NCBI GenBank assembly: GCA_023213215.1
Contig: CP096136.1
Span: 2,790,001-2,854,000, forward strand
DNA: 64,000 nucleotides
Direction: 5' to 3'
From: Flavobacterium sp. JAD_PAG50586_2
GTDB taxonomy: Bacteria; Bacteroidota; Bacteroidia; Flavobacteriales; Flavobacteriaceae
The notes beneath the pieces are model-generated. The model made no database searches and was not told the DNA's origin. It saw nothing but the letters and a program-made list of their open reading frames with translations. The stretch's first letter is position 1, and each line of letters starts with the position of its first letter. Shown here in pieces: positions 53,759-62,941 of the stretch. The translations under genes and the position numbers were made by a program.

Positions 53759-55014
53759 ATGCAAAAAACCATTCAAAATAACAATAAACTCTGGCTCTGG
53801 ATAATCTTTGCGCTGTATCCGTTGGGAGCTTTGATTTATTCGATTAAAAACTTTTCAAAAAGAATTATCGGGTATTTATTTTGTTGTTTTTTATGTTTTA
53901 CGGGTATACTTTTTTGCCTATTCCCAGTTCTGATGGTTCGCGTTATCAGGAAGATTTTGCGAAAACTAAATCTTATACGTTTTCACAGTATGCTTATGAT
54001 GTTCAGGAGATTTTTAGAGGAGAAGCAAATAACCCTGATTTTTATGCACCCACCTTAAAGTATATTGTTCATTCGTTTACAAATGATCCACATATTTATT
54101 TTTTATTTGCCGCTCTGTTGTACTTTTTTGTAGTGTTGAAGTTACTCGGAACAGTATGGGAAATGGTTGTGAGCAAAAATGCCCGCTATTTCATCAGTTT
54201 TTTTATTGGTTGCTGTTTTATCTATAATCTTTCGGCAGGTGTTAATGCAATCCGATTTCCTTTTGCGTTTATGGTATTTGCTTATGGCGCATTGAATTTG
54301 ATCCTGAAAAATGAAAGGAAATATCTTTTTATTGCTTTTATCTCGATACTGATTCACTTTGCTTTCTCGTTCTCCTGCGTTTTTTTGGTTATTATCTATC
54401 TCTTCAAATTCAGGAGTAATCCATGGATATTATATTTACTGCTTTTAATGTTTGCTTTCTTTGGTTCACTGTTTCCTTCTTTTGTTGAACAGAACTTGGA
54501 GTTTCTCGGGAAGGCAACTGAATCTAAATTTGACGCCTATACAGGAGAAGGTTTTGTTGAAACACGGGAAGAACATTTACAGGTTTGGAATTGGTATGTT
54601 TATTTTAATTTCTATTCTGTTTATTTTTTTCCGTTGATAGTATTGTTTGTAACTAGGATTAGGTTTTTCAAAATTAAAACCGATGAGCTTTCTGAAAAAC
54701 TATATATATTTGCAGTGGTTATGCTGCTCCACGCATTACTGTCGGGAAGTGTAGTGGATGCTATCAGTAACCGATTTAATTTGTTATTTGTTTTCTTTAC
54801 GCTAGTGTATATTTTCTATTTATCCTCAGATAATTACTATAACAAAATATTCCGTTTAATAAATTACATCTATATACCGTTACTCATTATCAATATATTG
54901 ATTAAATTCAGAGGCGACTTATATACCGTAAATGCCGTTGTGGTTTTTGGAAACGTAATAGTTACGTTTTTTATGGATATTACCGTTTCGATACAAGATT
55001 TTATGTTTGGTTAA
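53759..55014 (+). pseudogene. EpsG-family polysaccharide polymerase (Wzy-like), one frame break
   Basis: The start (MQKTIQNNNKLWLWIIF) and the long second fragment are in different frames; restoring one T in the T6 run 53887-53892 gives a 418-residue membrane protein. It has about 10-12 hydrophobic segments and the EpsG-like signature YGYTFLPIPSSDGSRYQ with a D-x-x-R-Y pattern, followed by YDVQEIFRG and a later NAIRFPFAF block. EpsG proteins act as Wzy-type polymerases of exopolysaccharide or O-antigen. It follows the sialyltransferase-like gene by 2 bases. With the flippase upstream it completes a Wzx/Wzy export system. Confidence 0.75.
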
Positions 55015-55025
55015 AAATTAAAACT

Positions 55026-56162
55026 ATGAATTTCAAAACTATTTTAGCTAAGAACTATGTCAATTTCAGAGGATGGAGTACCAAAAGGAAAATTGTCGTT
55101 ATAGAATCCGATGATTGGGGATCAATCCGTACGCCTTCGAAAGAAGTGTATGACAACTTGTTGTCTAAAGGAATCCCAATGGATAAGAGTTATTTTACGA
55201 AATACGACAGCCTGGAAACTCAGGAAGATTTACAGCAATTGTTTGCGGTATTGCGTTCCTATACTGATAAAAATGGCAGAAACCCTTGCATTACAGCTAA
55301 TGCCTTAGTAGCTAATCCAGACTTTGATACTATCAAAAAAAATAATTTTGAATCTTACCATTATGAAAGAATCGAAAAAACCTATCAAAGATATTATGGT
55401 AATACTAATGTTTTTGATACCTGGATAAACGAAGGTATCAAAGAAAGATTACTTTATCCTCAGTTCCACGGAAGAGAACATATTGGCGTTTGGGAATGGA
55501 TGTCGGCTCTACGCTCTGGAGAAGTACAGGAACTTTCGGGTTTTGAAAGCAAAGCCATTTTGGGATTGGGAAACAGGAAATCAGCCACAAGACAAAAGGA
55601 TTATACTGCTGCATTCGATTATATTTCTGATGAAGAAAAGTACAGTTTACTTCCAATTCTAGAAGATGGGCTTAATCTTTTTGAAGAAACTTATGGTTTT
55701 AGATCAAAATCTTTTGCGGCTCCAAGTGCTATAAGGGGTAGTTTTATGGATGAATTTCTTTTTAAACACGGTGTTTTATATCACCAACTAGGACAACAAT
55801 ATCAGCCAGATGGCAAAGGAAAATTGGAAATAATCAATAAATTTTGGGGTGATAGAAATGAACAAGGGCAATTATACTGGAGAAGAAATGCTACGTTTGA
55901 ACCCAGCAGAAGCCCAAACTTTGATTGGATAGAAAGTTGCCTGGAAGAAATGGCAATAGCTTTCAGATGGGGAAAACCTGCGGTTATCAATTCACATAGA
56001 GTTAATTTTATGGGAACATTATCGGAAGAAAACAGAGCAAATAGCTTAAGTTTATTGTCGGGGCTGCTAACAGCCATGCTTCAAAAATGGCCAGATGTAG
56101 AATTTATGAGCAGTGATGAACTAGGTGATTATATGGCTTTCACAATTCAATCCAAAAAATAA
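55026..56162 (+). CDS. Polysaccharide deacetylase-like protein 1
   Basis: This 378-residue protein has no signal peptide. Motifs that recall NodB-type deacetylases are ESDDWGSIR near residue 28 (the two Asp would bind metal), HGREHIGVW near 150 and a final NSHRVNFMGTL near 320. The middle is variable. Flavobacterial proteins of this style are annotated as polysaccharide (de)acetylases. Its partner follows directly (ATG one base after the stop). The role in the cluster may be trimming N-acyl groups of a precursor; this is inference, and the catalytic base is not confirmed. Confidence 0.7.
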   Translation: MNFKTILAKNYVNFRGWSTKRKIVVIESDDWGSIRTPSKEVYDNLLSKGIPMDKSYFTKYDSLETQEDLQQLFAVLRSYTDKNGRNPCITANALVANPDFDTIKKNNFESYHYERIEKTYQRYYGNTNVFDTWINEGIKERLLYPQFHGREHIGVWEWMSALRSGEVQELSGFESKAILGLGNRKSATRQKDYTAAFDYISDEEKYSLLPILEDGLNLFEETYGFRSKSFAAPSAIRGSFMDEFLFKHGVLYHQLGQQYQPDGKGKLEIINKFWGDRNEQGQLYWRRNATFEPSRSPNFDWIESCLEEMAIAFRWGKPAVINSHRVNFMGTLSEENRANSLSLLSGLLTAMLQKWPDVEFMSSDELGDYMAFTIQSKK

Positions 56163-57279
56163 ATGCTGGAGAGGATAAAAAAATATCATTAATATTCCTG
56201 GTAAAAGCATTCAGCGAAAGTTGTTGGTTTTTGAATCAGATGATTGGGGAAGTATACGGATTCCTGATAAAAAAGCTTTTGCTTTATTACTAAACCAAGG
56301 TTTGATAAAACCAAATGATCCATTTTCAAAATATGATGCTTTAGAAAATGCCGAAGATTTAATAGCCTTGTTTTCGGTTTTGAAAAAGTTTAAAGACAGT
56401 CAAGGAAATCATCCTGTATTTACAGCCAATATGGTTATGGCAAATCCCGATTTTGAGAAAATAAAGACTGCTGATTACATAGAATATTATTGGGAACAAT
56501 TTACTAAAACCTACGAAAGATTCTCGAAAGACACTTTTTTACATTTACAAAAAGGAATTGAGGAAAAATTATTTTTTCCGCAATACCATGCCCGTGAGCA
56601 TTTAAATGTGCAGTTGTGGATGGAATTACTACAAAAAGGAGATGCTTCTTTCAGGAAAGCATTTGATTTGAACTGTTTCGCAATTCCGTATCAATCTAAG
56701 GACAACAGGAGAGACAATTTGATGGCATCCTATGACTATAATTCGGACGCTGACTTTCGATTCATACAAAAAAGCATTACTGAAGGATTGTTTATATTTG
56801 AATCGGTTTTTAATCAGAAATCAGAAACTACAATTGCACCCTGCTACGTTTGGGACGAAGCGATTGAAGATGCCTTTAAAAAGAATGGAATCTCTGTTTT
56901 TCAAGGATCTCGTTTTCAAAATATCCCTAAGAGGAATGGCGGAGGTTTCAAAACGGCTTTCCATTTTAACGGACAACGAAAGAATGAAAGTTTGTATCTT
57001 TCCAGAAACGGATTGTTCGAACCTTCTTTATCTGAAAATATAGACTGGGTATCAAAATGCATGGAAAGCATTTCTATTGCTTTTAAATGGAATAAACCTG
57101 CTGTCATTGGTACGCATCGACTCAATTTTATAGGCTCGTTAGTTGAAGAAAACCGCAGAGGAAATCTAGAAAAATTAGAATTATTGTTGACTAAAATAAC
57201 ACAAAAATGGCCAGAAGTTGAATTTGTAAATTCTGCTGATTTAGTTAACGTTTATATTAATTACAATCCTAACAAGTAA
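56163..57279 (+). pseudogene. Polysaccharide deacetylase-like protein 2, frame break near the start
   Basis: The main frame begins at 56221 with LVFESDDWGSIRIPDKK. A start at 56163 (MLERIK) is in another frame; with one A less in the A7 run 56177-56183 they join as MLERIKNIINIPGKSIQRKL, giving 371 residues. The sequence carries the same motifs as paralog 1: ESDDWGSIR, YHAREHLNV and TGTHRLNF-like (GTHRLNFIGS). The two are therefore tandem paralogs of about equal length. The insertion may be a sequence error. Same inferred role as protein 1. Confidence 0.65.
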
Positions 57280-57281
57280 AT

Positions 57282-58706
57282 ATGTTATTTAACTCTTTTG
57301 ATTTTCTGCTATTTTTCCCAATAGTATGCGTGCTTTTCTTCTGCTCTCCCCATAGATATCGATGGATTATATTGTTGGCAGCAAGTTGTTATTTTTATAT
57401 GTATTTTATTCCAATATACATTCTCATATTAATAGGAACTATTATAATTGATTATTTCGCTGGTTTATGGATTGAAAAAAGTGAAGGAAGAGCAAGGAAA
57501 AGGTATTTGATTATAAGTTTGTTAGCTAATATTTTGGTGCTGGCGGTCTTCAAATATTACAACTTCTTTATAGAAAATATAGAAGTTGTTTTGAATGCTT
57601 TAGGCCAAAAAAACAGCCTTCCTTATTTAACGATATTATTACCCGTTGGTCTTTCATTCCACACTTTTCAGGCAATGAGTTATACGATTGAAGTTTACAG
57701 AGGTAATCAAAGAGCAGAAAAACACTTTGGGATTTATGCACTATATGTTATGTTTTTCCCACAACTGGTTGCAGGACCAATTGAAAGGCCACAGAACGTT
57801 CTTCATCAGTTTCATGAAAAGAAATATTTTGAGTATGATAATCTTGTAAAGGGACTTAAATTAATTCTTTGGGGATTTTTTATGAAAGTTGTTGTGGCTG
57901 ATAGATTGGCTATTTACGTAGATGCAGTGTATAATAATGTTGACAAACATTCAGGTATAACATTACTGGTAGCAACACTTTTCTTTACGTTTCAGATTTA
58001 TTGTGATTTTGCCGGTTATTCCTATATAGCTATCGGTACCGCACGTGTAATGGGATTTAAATTGATGACCAATTTTAACAGACCCTATTTTGCCAAGACA
58101 ATTTCAGAGTTTTGGAAAAGATGGCATATTTCCCTTAGTACGTGGTTTAGGGATTATTTATATTTACCATTAGGCGGAAATAAGGTACCCAAGTATCGTT
58201 GGTATTTCAATCTGTTTTTTGTTTTTTTGGTCAGCGGAATATGGCATGGGGCCAATTGGACTTTCTTTATATGGGGTGCCTTAAATGGCTTTTATTTGGT
58301 TTTTGCAATCCTAACACAAAAGTACAGGAATAAGATTAACGATTTTTTTGGCATTTCTAAAAATGAAATAGTCTTTAAATCTATACAAATTATAACGACG
58401 TTCCTACTTTGTGCTTTTGCCTGGATATTCTTTAGGGCGAATAATGTCCAGGATGCGTTTGAAATAGTTAAAAAAATAACATCAGGACTTAATTTTAATC
58501 TATTTGTAAAATGGGATGTCTTTTTTGGTGTTCTAATTGGACTAACAATACTGTTACTTAAAGAATTTAGAGAAGAATATTTAATTAATAAACTCCCAAT
58601 CTTTAAAAATTCGATAGTCAGACTGGTAATTTATGCTTTGTTGATAGTATTGATTTTGTTGTTTGGTGTTTTTGATTCAGGGCAGTTTATCTATTTTCAA
58701 TTTTAA
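57282..58706 (+). CDS. MBOAT-family O-acyltransferase (AlgI-like)
   Basis: The 474-residue polytopic membrane protein has the MBOAT layout: MLFNSFDFLLFFPIVCV start, about 11-12 hydrophobic segments, LLPVGLSFHTFQAMSY near residue 120, MFFPQLVAGPIERP near 155, the conserved RWHISLSTWFRDYLY near 280 and the catalytic histidine in SGIWHGANW near 320. AlgI proteins move an acyl group (usually acetyl) across the membrane onto an exported glycan. It begins 2 bases after the deacetylase-like gene and precedes an SGNH-like protein, as is common for AlgI/AlgJ-type pairs. Its donor may be acetyl-CoA or an acyl-ACP. Confidence 0.92.
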   Translation: MLFNSFDFLLFFPIVCVLFFCSPHRYRWIILLAASCYFYMYFIPIYILILIGTIIIDYFAGLWIEKSEGRARKRYLIISLLANILVLAVFKYYNFFIENIEVVLNALGQKNSLPYLTILLPVGLSFHTFQAMSYTIEVYRGNQRAEKHFGIYALYVMFFPQLVAGPIERPQNVLHQFHEKKYFEYDNLVKGLKLILWGFFMKVVVADRLAIYVDAVYNNVDKHSGITLLVATLFFTFQIYCDFAGYSYIAIGTARVMGFKLMTNFNRPYFAKTISEFWKRWHISLSTWFRDYLYLPLGGNKVPKYRWYFNLFFVFLVSGIWHGANWTFFIWGALNGFYLVFAILTQKYRNKINDFFGISKNEIVFKSIQIITTFLLCAFAWIFFRANNVQDAFEIVKKITSGLNFNLFVKWDVFFGVLIGLTILLLKEFREEYLINKLPIFKNSIVRLVIYALLIVLILLFGVFDSGQFIYFQF

Positions 58707-58717
58707 TAAAAAAATTT

Positions 58718-59633
58718 ATGAAGAAGTTGAATAAAAAAATCATTTATAAATTAGTTATCATAATTGTGATAGTCCTTTTTGTAGATTTGTTTTCAGGTAA
58801 AATTTTCGGTAAATTATACCAGTCTTGTAAATCGGGTATTTGTTCTCAGGAAAATTATATCATGAATAATACAAATCAAGATTTATTAGTATTTGGTTCC
58901 TCCAGAGCTGCATATCATTACATTCCATCAATTTTACAGGATACGATAGGAATGTCAGTTTATAATTGTGGTAGGGAAGGATCAGGTATTTATTATCACT
59001 ATGGAGTATTATTGAGTACCCTTAAGAGATACAATCCTAAGGTTATTGTTTTGGATATTGATTATCGGGATATCTATAAAGCCGAAGGAATTTTTGGTAC
59101 TGACATTTTAAAAGAGCACGCTCCTTTTTATCACCAGGTTTCACATGAATTTGATTCGTTATTAATTTTGCCAGGTAAGAAGGAAGCAATAAAACTACAA
59201 TCGAATTTATACAGATATAATTCAAAAGTTTTTAAGATTATAACAGGTAATCTTGTACGCGGAAGAGATAATGAATTAGGATTTAGAGCTAATAATGGAG
59301 TATGGAAGAAAAGTTTAACGTCATTAAATCAAAAGGATTTAAAAGTTGATGAAAATAAAATACTAACAATTAAGAAATTTATTGAAAAAGTTCAGAAACA
59401 CAAAATTAAATTGATTTTAACAGTTTCACCTTATTATAAAAAAACCATCAAAGGTTTGTATGAACCTTTAGTTGAAGTTAGCAATGAAAAAAAGTTAAAA
59501 TATTGAATCACTTACAGGACGATTTTTTTTAACAAATAGGGGATTATTTAATGATGAGTTGCATTTAAATCGAAAAGGAGCAACTATATATTCCTCTATC
59601 ATTTCTTCGGAGATTAAGAATTGTCTAAAATAA
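58718..59633 (+). pseudogene. SGNH-hydrolase-like partner of the MBOAT protein, frame break near the end
   Basis: This protein has one N-terminal membrane segment (IIYKLVIIIVIVLFVDLFS) and then an SGNH-like fold: block I VFGSSRAAYHY near residue 57 and, in the restored C-terminus, DELHLNRKGATIYS with the Asp and His of block V. The sequenced frame stops at 59504-59506; removing one T (59503-59504) continues into YESLTGRFFLTN and stops at 59631-59633, for 304 residues. It probably anchors in the inner membrane facing outward and works with the MBOAT on glycan acylation. Confidence 0.7.
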
Positions 59634-59653
59634 AAATATTTCAACTACAAATC

Positions 59654-60728
59654 ATGACTAAAAATATTTGTATAGTTTCTCCATCGCTAAAAATGGGAGG
59701 CATTGAACGGGCATTGAGTGTGCTGGCAGATTATTTTGTGCAGCAGGAACATAGTGTTACTTTTATCTCGGCTCAGGGAGGTGAGAAATTCTACTCTTTA
59801 GATAAAAGAATATTGTTTTTCGAACCCGATTTTAAACGAAAAGGCGGCATTTTTGGTAAAATACTTTTCTTTTATTCGATGCTTTTTTTATCCGGAAAAC
59901 TGTAAAAAAACAAAATCCCGATGTGGTTTTATCTTTTGGCGATACGTTTAATCCAATAGTTTTACTTGCGTTGTCGGGAACAAAATATCCTGTTTATATT
60001 TCCGATCGTACAAGCCCTGATTTTCCTTTTAATACCTTTATTAGATTTGGGAAAAAATGGCTTTATCCAAGATCAGCGGGTTTCATTGCACAAACGAAAC
60101 GTGCTGCGGAATATAAAAAAAGCATTTTAGTGATAAATTAAATATTACAATCATTCCTAATGCATTGAAAAAGATGGTTCGCCAGGATGTTCCCGAAATC
60201 AATCAGGTTTTATTTGTAGGAAGGTTGTCTTTTGAAAAAGGCCCCGACAGATTACTGAAAGCGTTTTCAAAAATTGATGATAAGGGAGATTGGAAACTAA
60301 TCTTTGCAGGTACTGGACCAATGCAGAATGAATTAGAAAAAATGGCTCAGGATTTAGGATTGACCGATAAGATTAGATTTTTGGGAAAAGTTAATAATAT
60401 TGATCAATTAATGAGCGAATCGGCTATTTTTGTACTGCCGTCACGACTTGAAGGTTTTCCTAATGCGTTGTGTGAAGCAATGGCCATAGGGTTGCCTTGC
60501 ATTTGTTTCGATTCCATTGCAACCGAAGATTTTATCGAACATCAGAAAGATGGCTTTGTGGTGAAAGAAAATGATATAAATACATTAAGCCAAACTATTG
60601 AAATGTTGATGAAAAATACAGGTTTGAGAAAGGAAATCGGAAACCATGCGAAAGCAATTGGGCAAAAACTAAACGCGGCCGTTATCGGAAACCAGGTTTT
60701 GGATTTTATGTACAAACAAAAGAATTAA
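59654..60728 (+). pseudogene. GT4-family glycosyltransferase, frame broken twice
   Basis: Three fragments in different frames (59654-59905, 59923-60141, 60165-60728) form one enzyme of about 358 residues when one T in 59883-59889 and one A in 60115-60121 are restored. It starts MTKNICIVSPSLKMGGIERAL, with an N-terminal GT-B half, VLFVGRLSFEKGPDRLL in the second half and the E-x7-E motif in LEGFPNALCEAMA near the C-terminus. It transfers a nucleotide-sugar-derived residue to the growing glycan and is cytoplasmic. The acceptor and sugar are unknown. Confidence 0.8.
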
Positions 60729-60729
60729 A

Positions 60730-61659
60730 ATGAACTTTCTATACCAGCTTTATTTTTGGATTCCTCAATTCAGAAGCCTTGGGCTTTTTGGAAAGGCAAT
60801 CCATAAAGTAAATGCCTTGATATTGAAAAGGATTTTCGATTTGATACTTCCAGGCTATTATCTACGGACTATGGATAAAGCGGGAATTGGACTTATAGAA
60901 GAAAAAAGAACAATTCCCATCATAGTTTCTGTTACTTCTTTTCCGGCTCGTATTAATCATGTCTGGATAAGCTTAGAAATTTTATTCCGTCAAACAGTCA
61001 AGCCGGATATGATTATCCTTTGGTTAGCTGAAACGCAATTTCCCAACAAAAAAGTTCCGGATAGTTTGATAAAACTTCAGTCAAGAGGTTTGACAATCAG
61101 ATTCTGTGAAGATTTGCGTTCGCATAAAAAGTACTATTTTGCTATGACGGAATTTCCAAATGCCTGCATTATGACTTTTGATGATGATTTATATTATGAT
61201 AAAAATGTAATAAAAAGGGTAGTGGAAGTTTATGAAAGACATCCAGATTGTATTTGCACTAATCGGGCACATGAAATCAAAATCAAAAATGGAAATGTGC
61301 AGCCTTACAACAAGTGGAACCACAACGCCAAGAATATTTTATTCCCTTCAAATGCTTTATTGCAAACTGGCGGCGCTGGAACCTTATATCCTCCAAAATC
61401 CCTGTCTGAATCTACTTTTGATAAAAATTTAATACAGACACTTTGCCTTCATGCCGACGATGTTTGGCTGAAACTGATGGCGACGCTCAATGATAAAAAA
61501 GTAATCACGCATAGCTTTTACAACAAGGATTTCCTGACGGTTAAAAGCTCCCAATTAGAAAAGCTAGTAACCAAAAATGTTTTCGACGGTGGAAATGACA
61601 AGCAATTTCAGGATGTCTGCAATCACTTTTCAATAACTCCATCACAATTTATCGACTAA
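60730..61659 (+). CDS. Glycosyltransferase with DXD motif (GT-A-like)
   Basis: This 309-residue protein has an N-terminal amphipathic or membrane-associating helix (YQLYFWIPQFRSLGLF), a GT-A-like core starting at IPIIVSVTSFPARINH near residue 60, a DXD-type motif in MTFDDDLYYDKNV near 155 and GGAGTLYPPKSL near 215. Such proteins are often found in polysaccharide clusters of Bacteroidetes. It begins 1 base after the GT4 gene and its stop overlaps the start of the next (TAATG). The sugar is unknown. Confidence 0.7.
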   Translation: MNFLYQLYFWIPQFRSLGLFGKAIHKVNALILKRIFDLILPGYYLRTMDKAGIGLIEEKRTIPIIVSVTSFPARINHVWISLEILFRQTVKPDMIILWLAETQFPNKKVPDSLIKLQSRGLTIRFCEDLRSHKKYYFAMTEFPNACIMTFDDDLYYDKNVIKRVVEVYERHPDCICTNRAHEIKIKNGNVQPYNKWNHNAKNILFPSNALLQTGGAGTLYPPKSLSESTFDKNLIQTLCLHADDVWLKLMATLNDKKVITHSFYNKDFLTVKSSQLEKLVTKNVFDGGNDKQFQDVCNHFSITPSQFID

Positions 61660-62794
61660 TGAAAAAACTTGTAGTGGGAATCACAGCACCGGGAAGCGTT
61701 ATTTTAATAGCAGGACAGATGAAATATTTCAAGTCGCTTGGCTATGAAACTTATTTGATGGCACCAATGCACGAAAGGGTTGTTGAATATTGCCAACGTG
61801 AAGGCTGTATTCACCTGCCGGTAAATCTGGAAAGGGAAATTTCACCAGTAAAAGATGCCAAAGCATTATTGCAGGTTATAAAACATCTAAAAAAATCAGG
61901 CCCGATGTTGTTAATTTTGGTACGCCAAAAGTAAGCTTACTTGGAATGATTGCGGCAAAAATACTTGGTGTAAAAAACAGGATTTACACTTGTCGTGGAT
62001 TTCGTTTCGAACATGAAACAGGCACTAAAAAAACGATTTTGGTAGCCATGGAAAAACTAACTTCCCACTTTGCTCACCAAATAATCTGCATAAGTAAATC
62101 TGTTCAGGATTTGGGTGTAGAGCAAGGAGTTTTTCCTGCAGATAAATCACTGGTAATCCGAAAAGGAAGTAGTAATGGTATTGATTTAGAGTACTTTAAT
62201 CCAAAGTTGATTTTGCAACAGCAAAAGGATAAATTAAAACAGGATTTGGGAATAAAACCAGATGATTTTGTTTTTGGCTTTGTAGGAAGACTCGTTGATA
62301 GAAAAGGAATCAAGGAACTTTATGAAGCTTTTTCAAATCTATATGATGATAACCAGAAATTGCAATTGTTGGTTGTTGGTCCAATTGAACACAGCCAGAT
62401 TTCAGACACCAGCCTGATAGACCAAATGAATCAGCATCCGGCAATCCATTTGGTTGGAACCCAAAAAGATGTCCCACTTTATTTATCAGTAATGGATGTT
62501 TTCTGCCTGCCTGCCTGGTGGGAAGGTTTTGGTAACGTTTCTGTTCAGGCTGCGGCAATGGGATTACCCGTTATTGCAACTGACGTAACCGGAAGTAAGG
62601 ATGCCGTTTCAAAAGATTACAATGGTTTGCTTATTCCGGCAAAATCTACAGCTTTATTACAGGAAGCCATGCTAAGATTATACAACGACGAAGCTAAAAG
62701 AATGGAGTTGGGTTCAAACGGAATTGAATGGGCGAAAAACTTCGACAGCAAAATGATTTGGGATTCGATGGACTATCTCTATAAAAAAAAATAA
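61659..62794 (+). pseudogene. GT4-family glycosyltransferase 2, one frame break
   Basis: The start MKKLVVGITAPGSVILIAGQ and the second fragment (from 61946) join when one A is restored in the A7 run 61889-61895, giving 378 residues. The N-terminal half resembles glycosyltransferases of the capsular M/L type (GQMKYFKSLGYETYLMAP), the C-terminal half has GFVGRLVDRKGIKEL near residue 207 and AWWEGFGNVSVQAAAMG near 285. The second glutamate of the usual E-x7-E is a glutamine here (E-x7-Q). It is the last gene before a gap with its own promoter-like box. Confidence 0.8.
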
Positions 62795-62898
62795 TTAATT
62801 AATTGTAATGCTTTTAAGTTGTTTTTCAGTACGTTACTTAATTCAGATTATGTTATTTTTTAAAATTAGTTTATGTAGATATTTATAATTTTTTTACA

Positions 62899-62906
62899 TA
62901 ATTTTG
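62899..62906 (+). promoter_or_regulatory. Putative -7 box (TAATTTTG) of KAS III 3
   Basis: TAATTTTG matches the consensus TAnnTTTG and lies 35 bases before the ATG at 62942. No clear -33 element was seen at the usual distance. Confidence 0.4.
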
Positions 62907-62941
62907 GGTTTGCTTAAAAATTTATAAAACATACAGTCAAA

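Noticed and set aside
62310..62558. Minus-strand frame of 82 residues opposite GT4 protein 2
   Set aside because: It is the reverse shadow of a conserved glycosyltransferase domain and has no promoter or start context.
51144..62794. Programmed ribosomal frameshifting in the glycan cluster
   Set aside because: The breaks occur in many unrelated genes, at different runs, without a common slippery site or following stem-loop, and in both directions. Sequence errors in homopolymers explain all of them.
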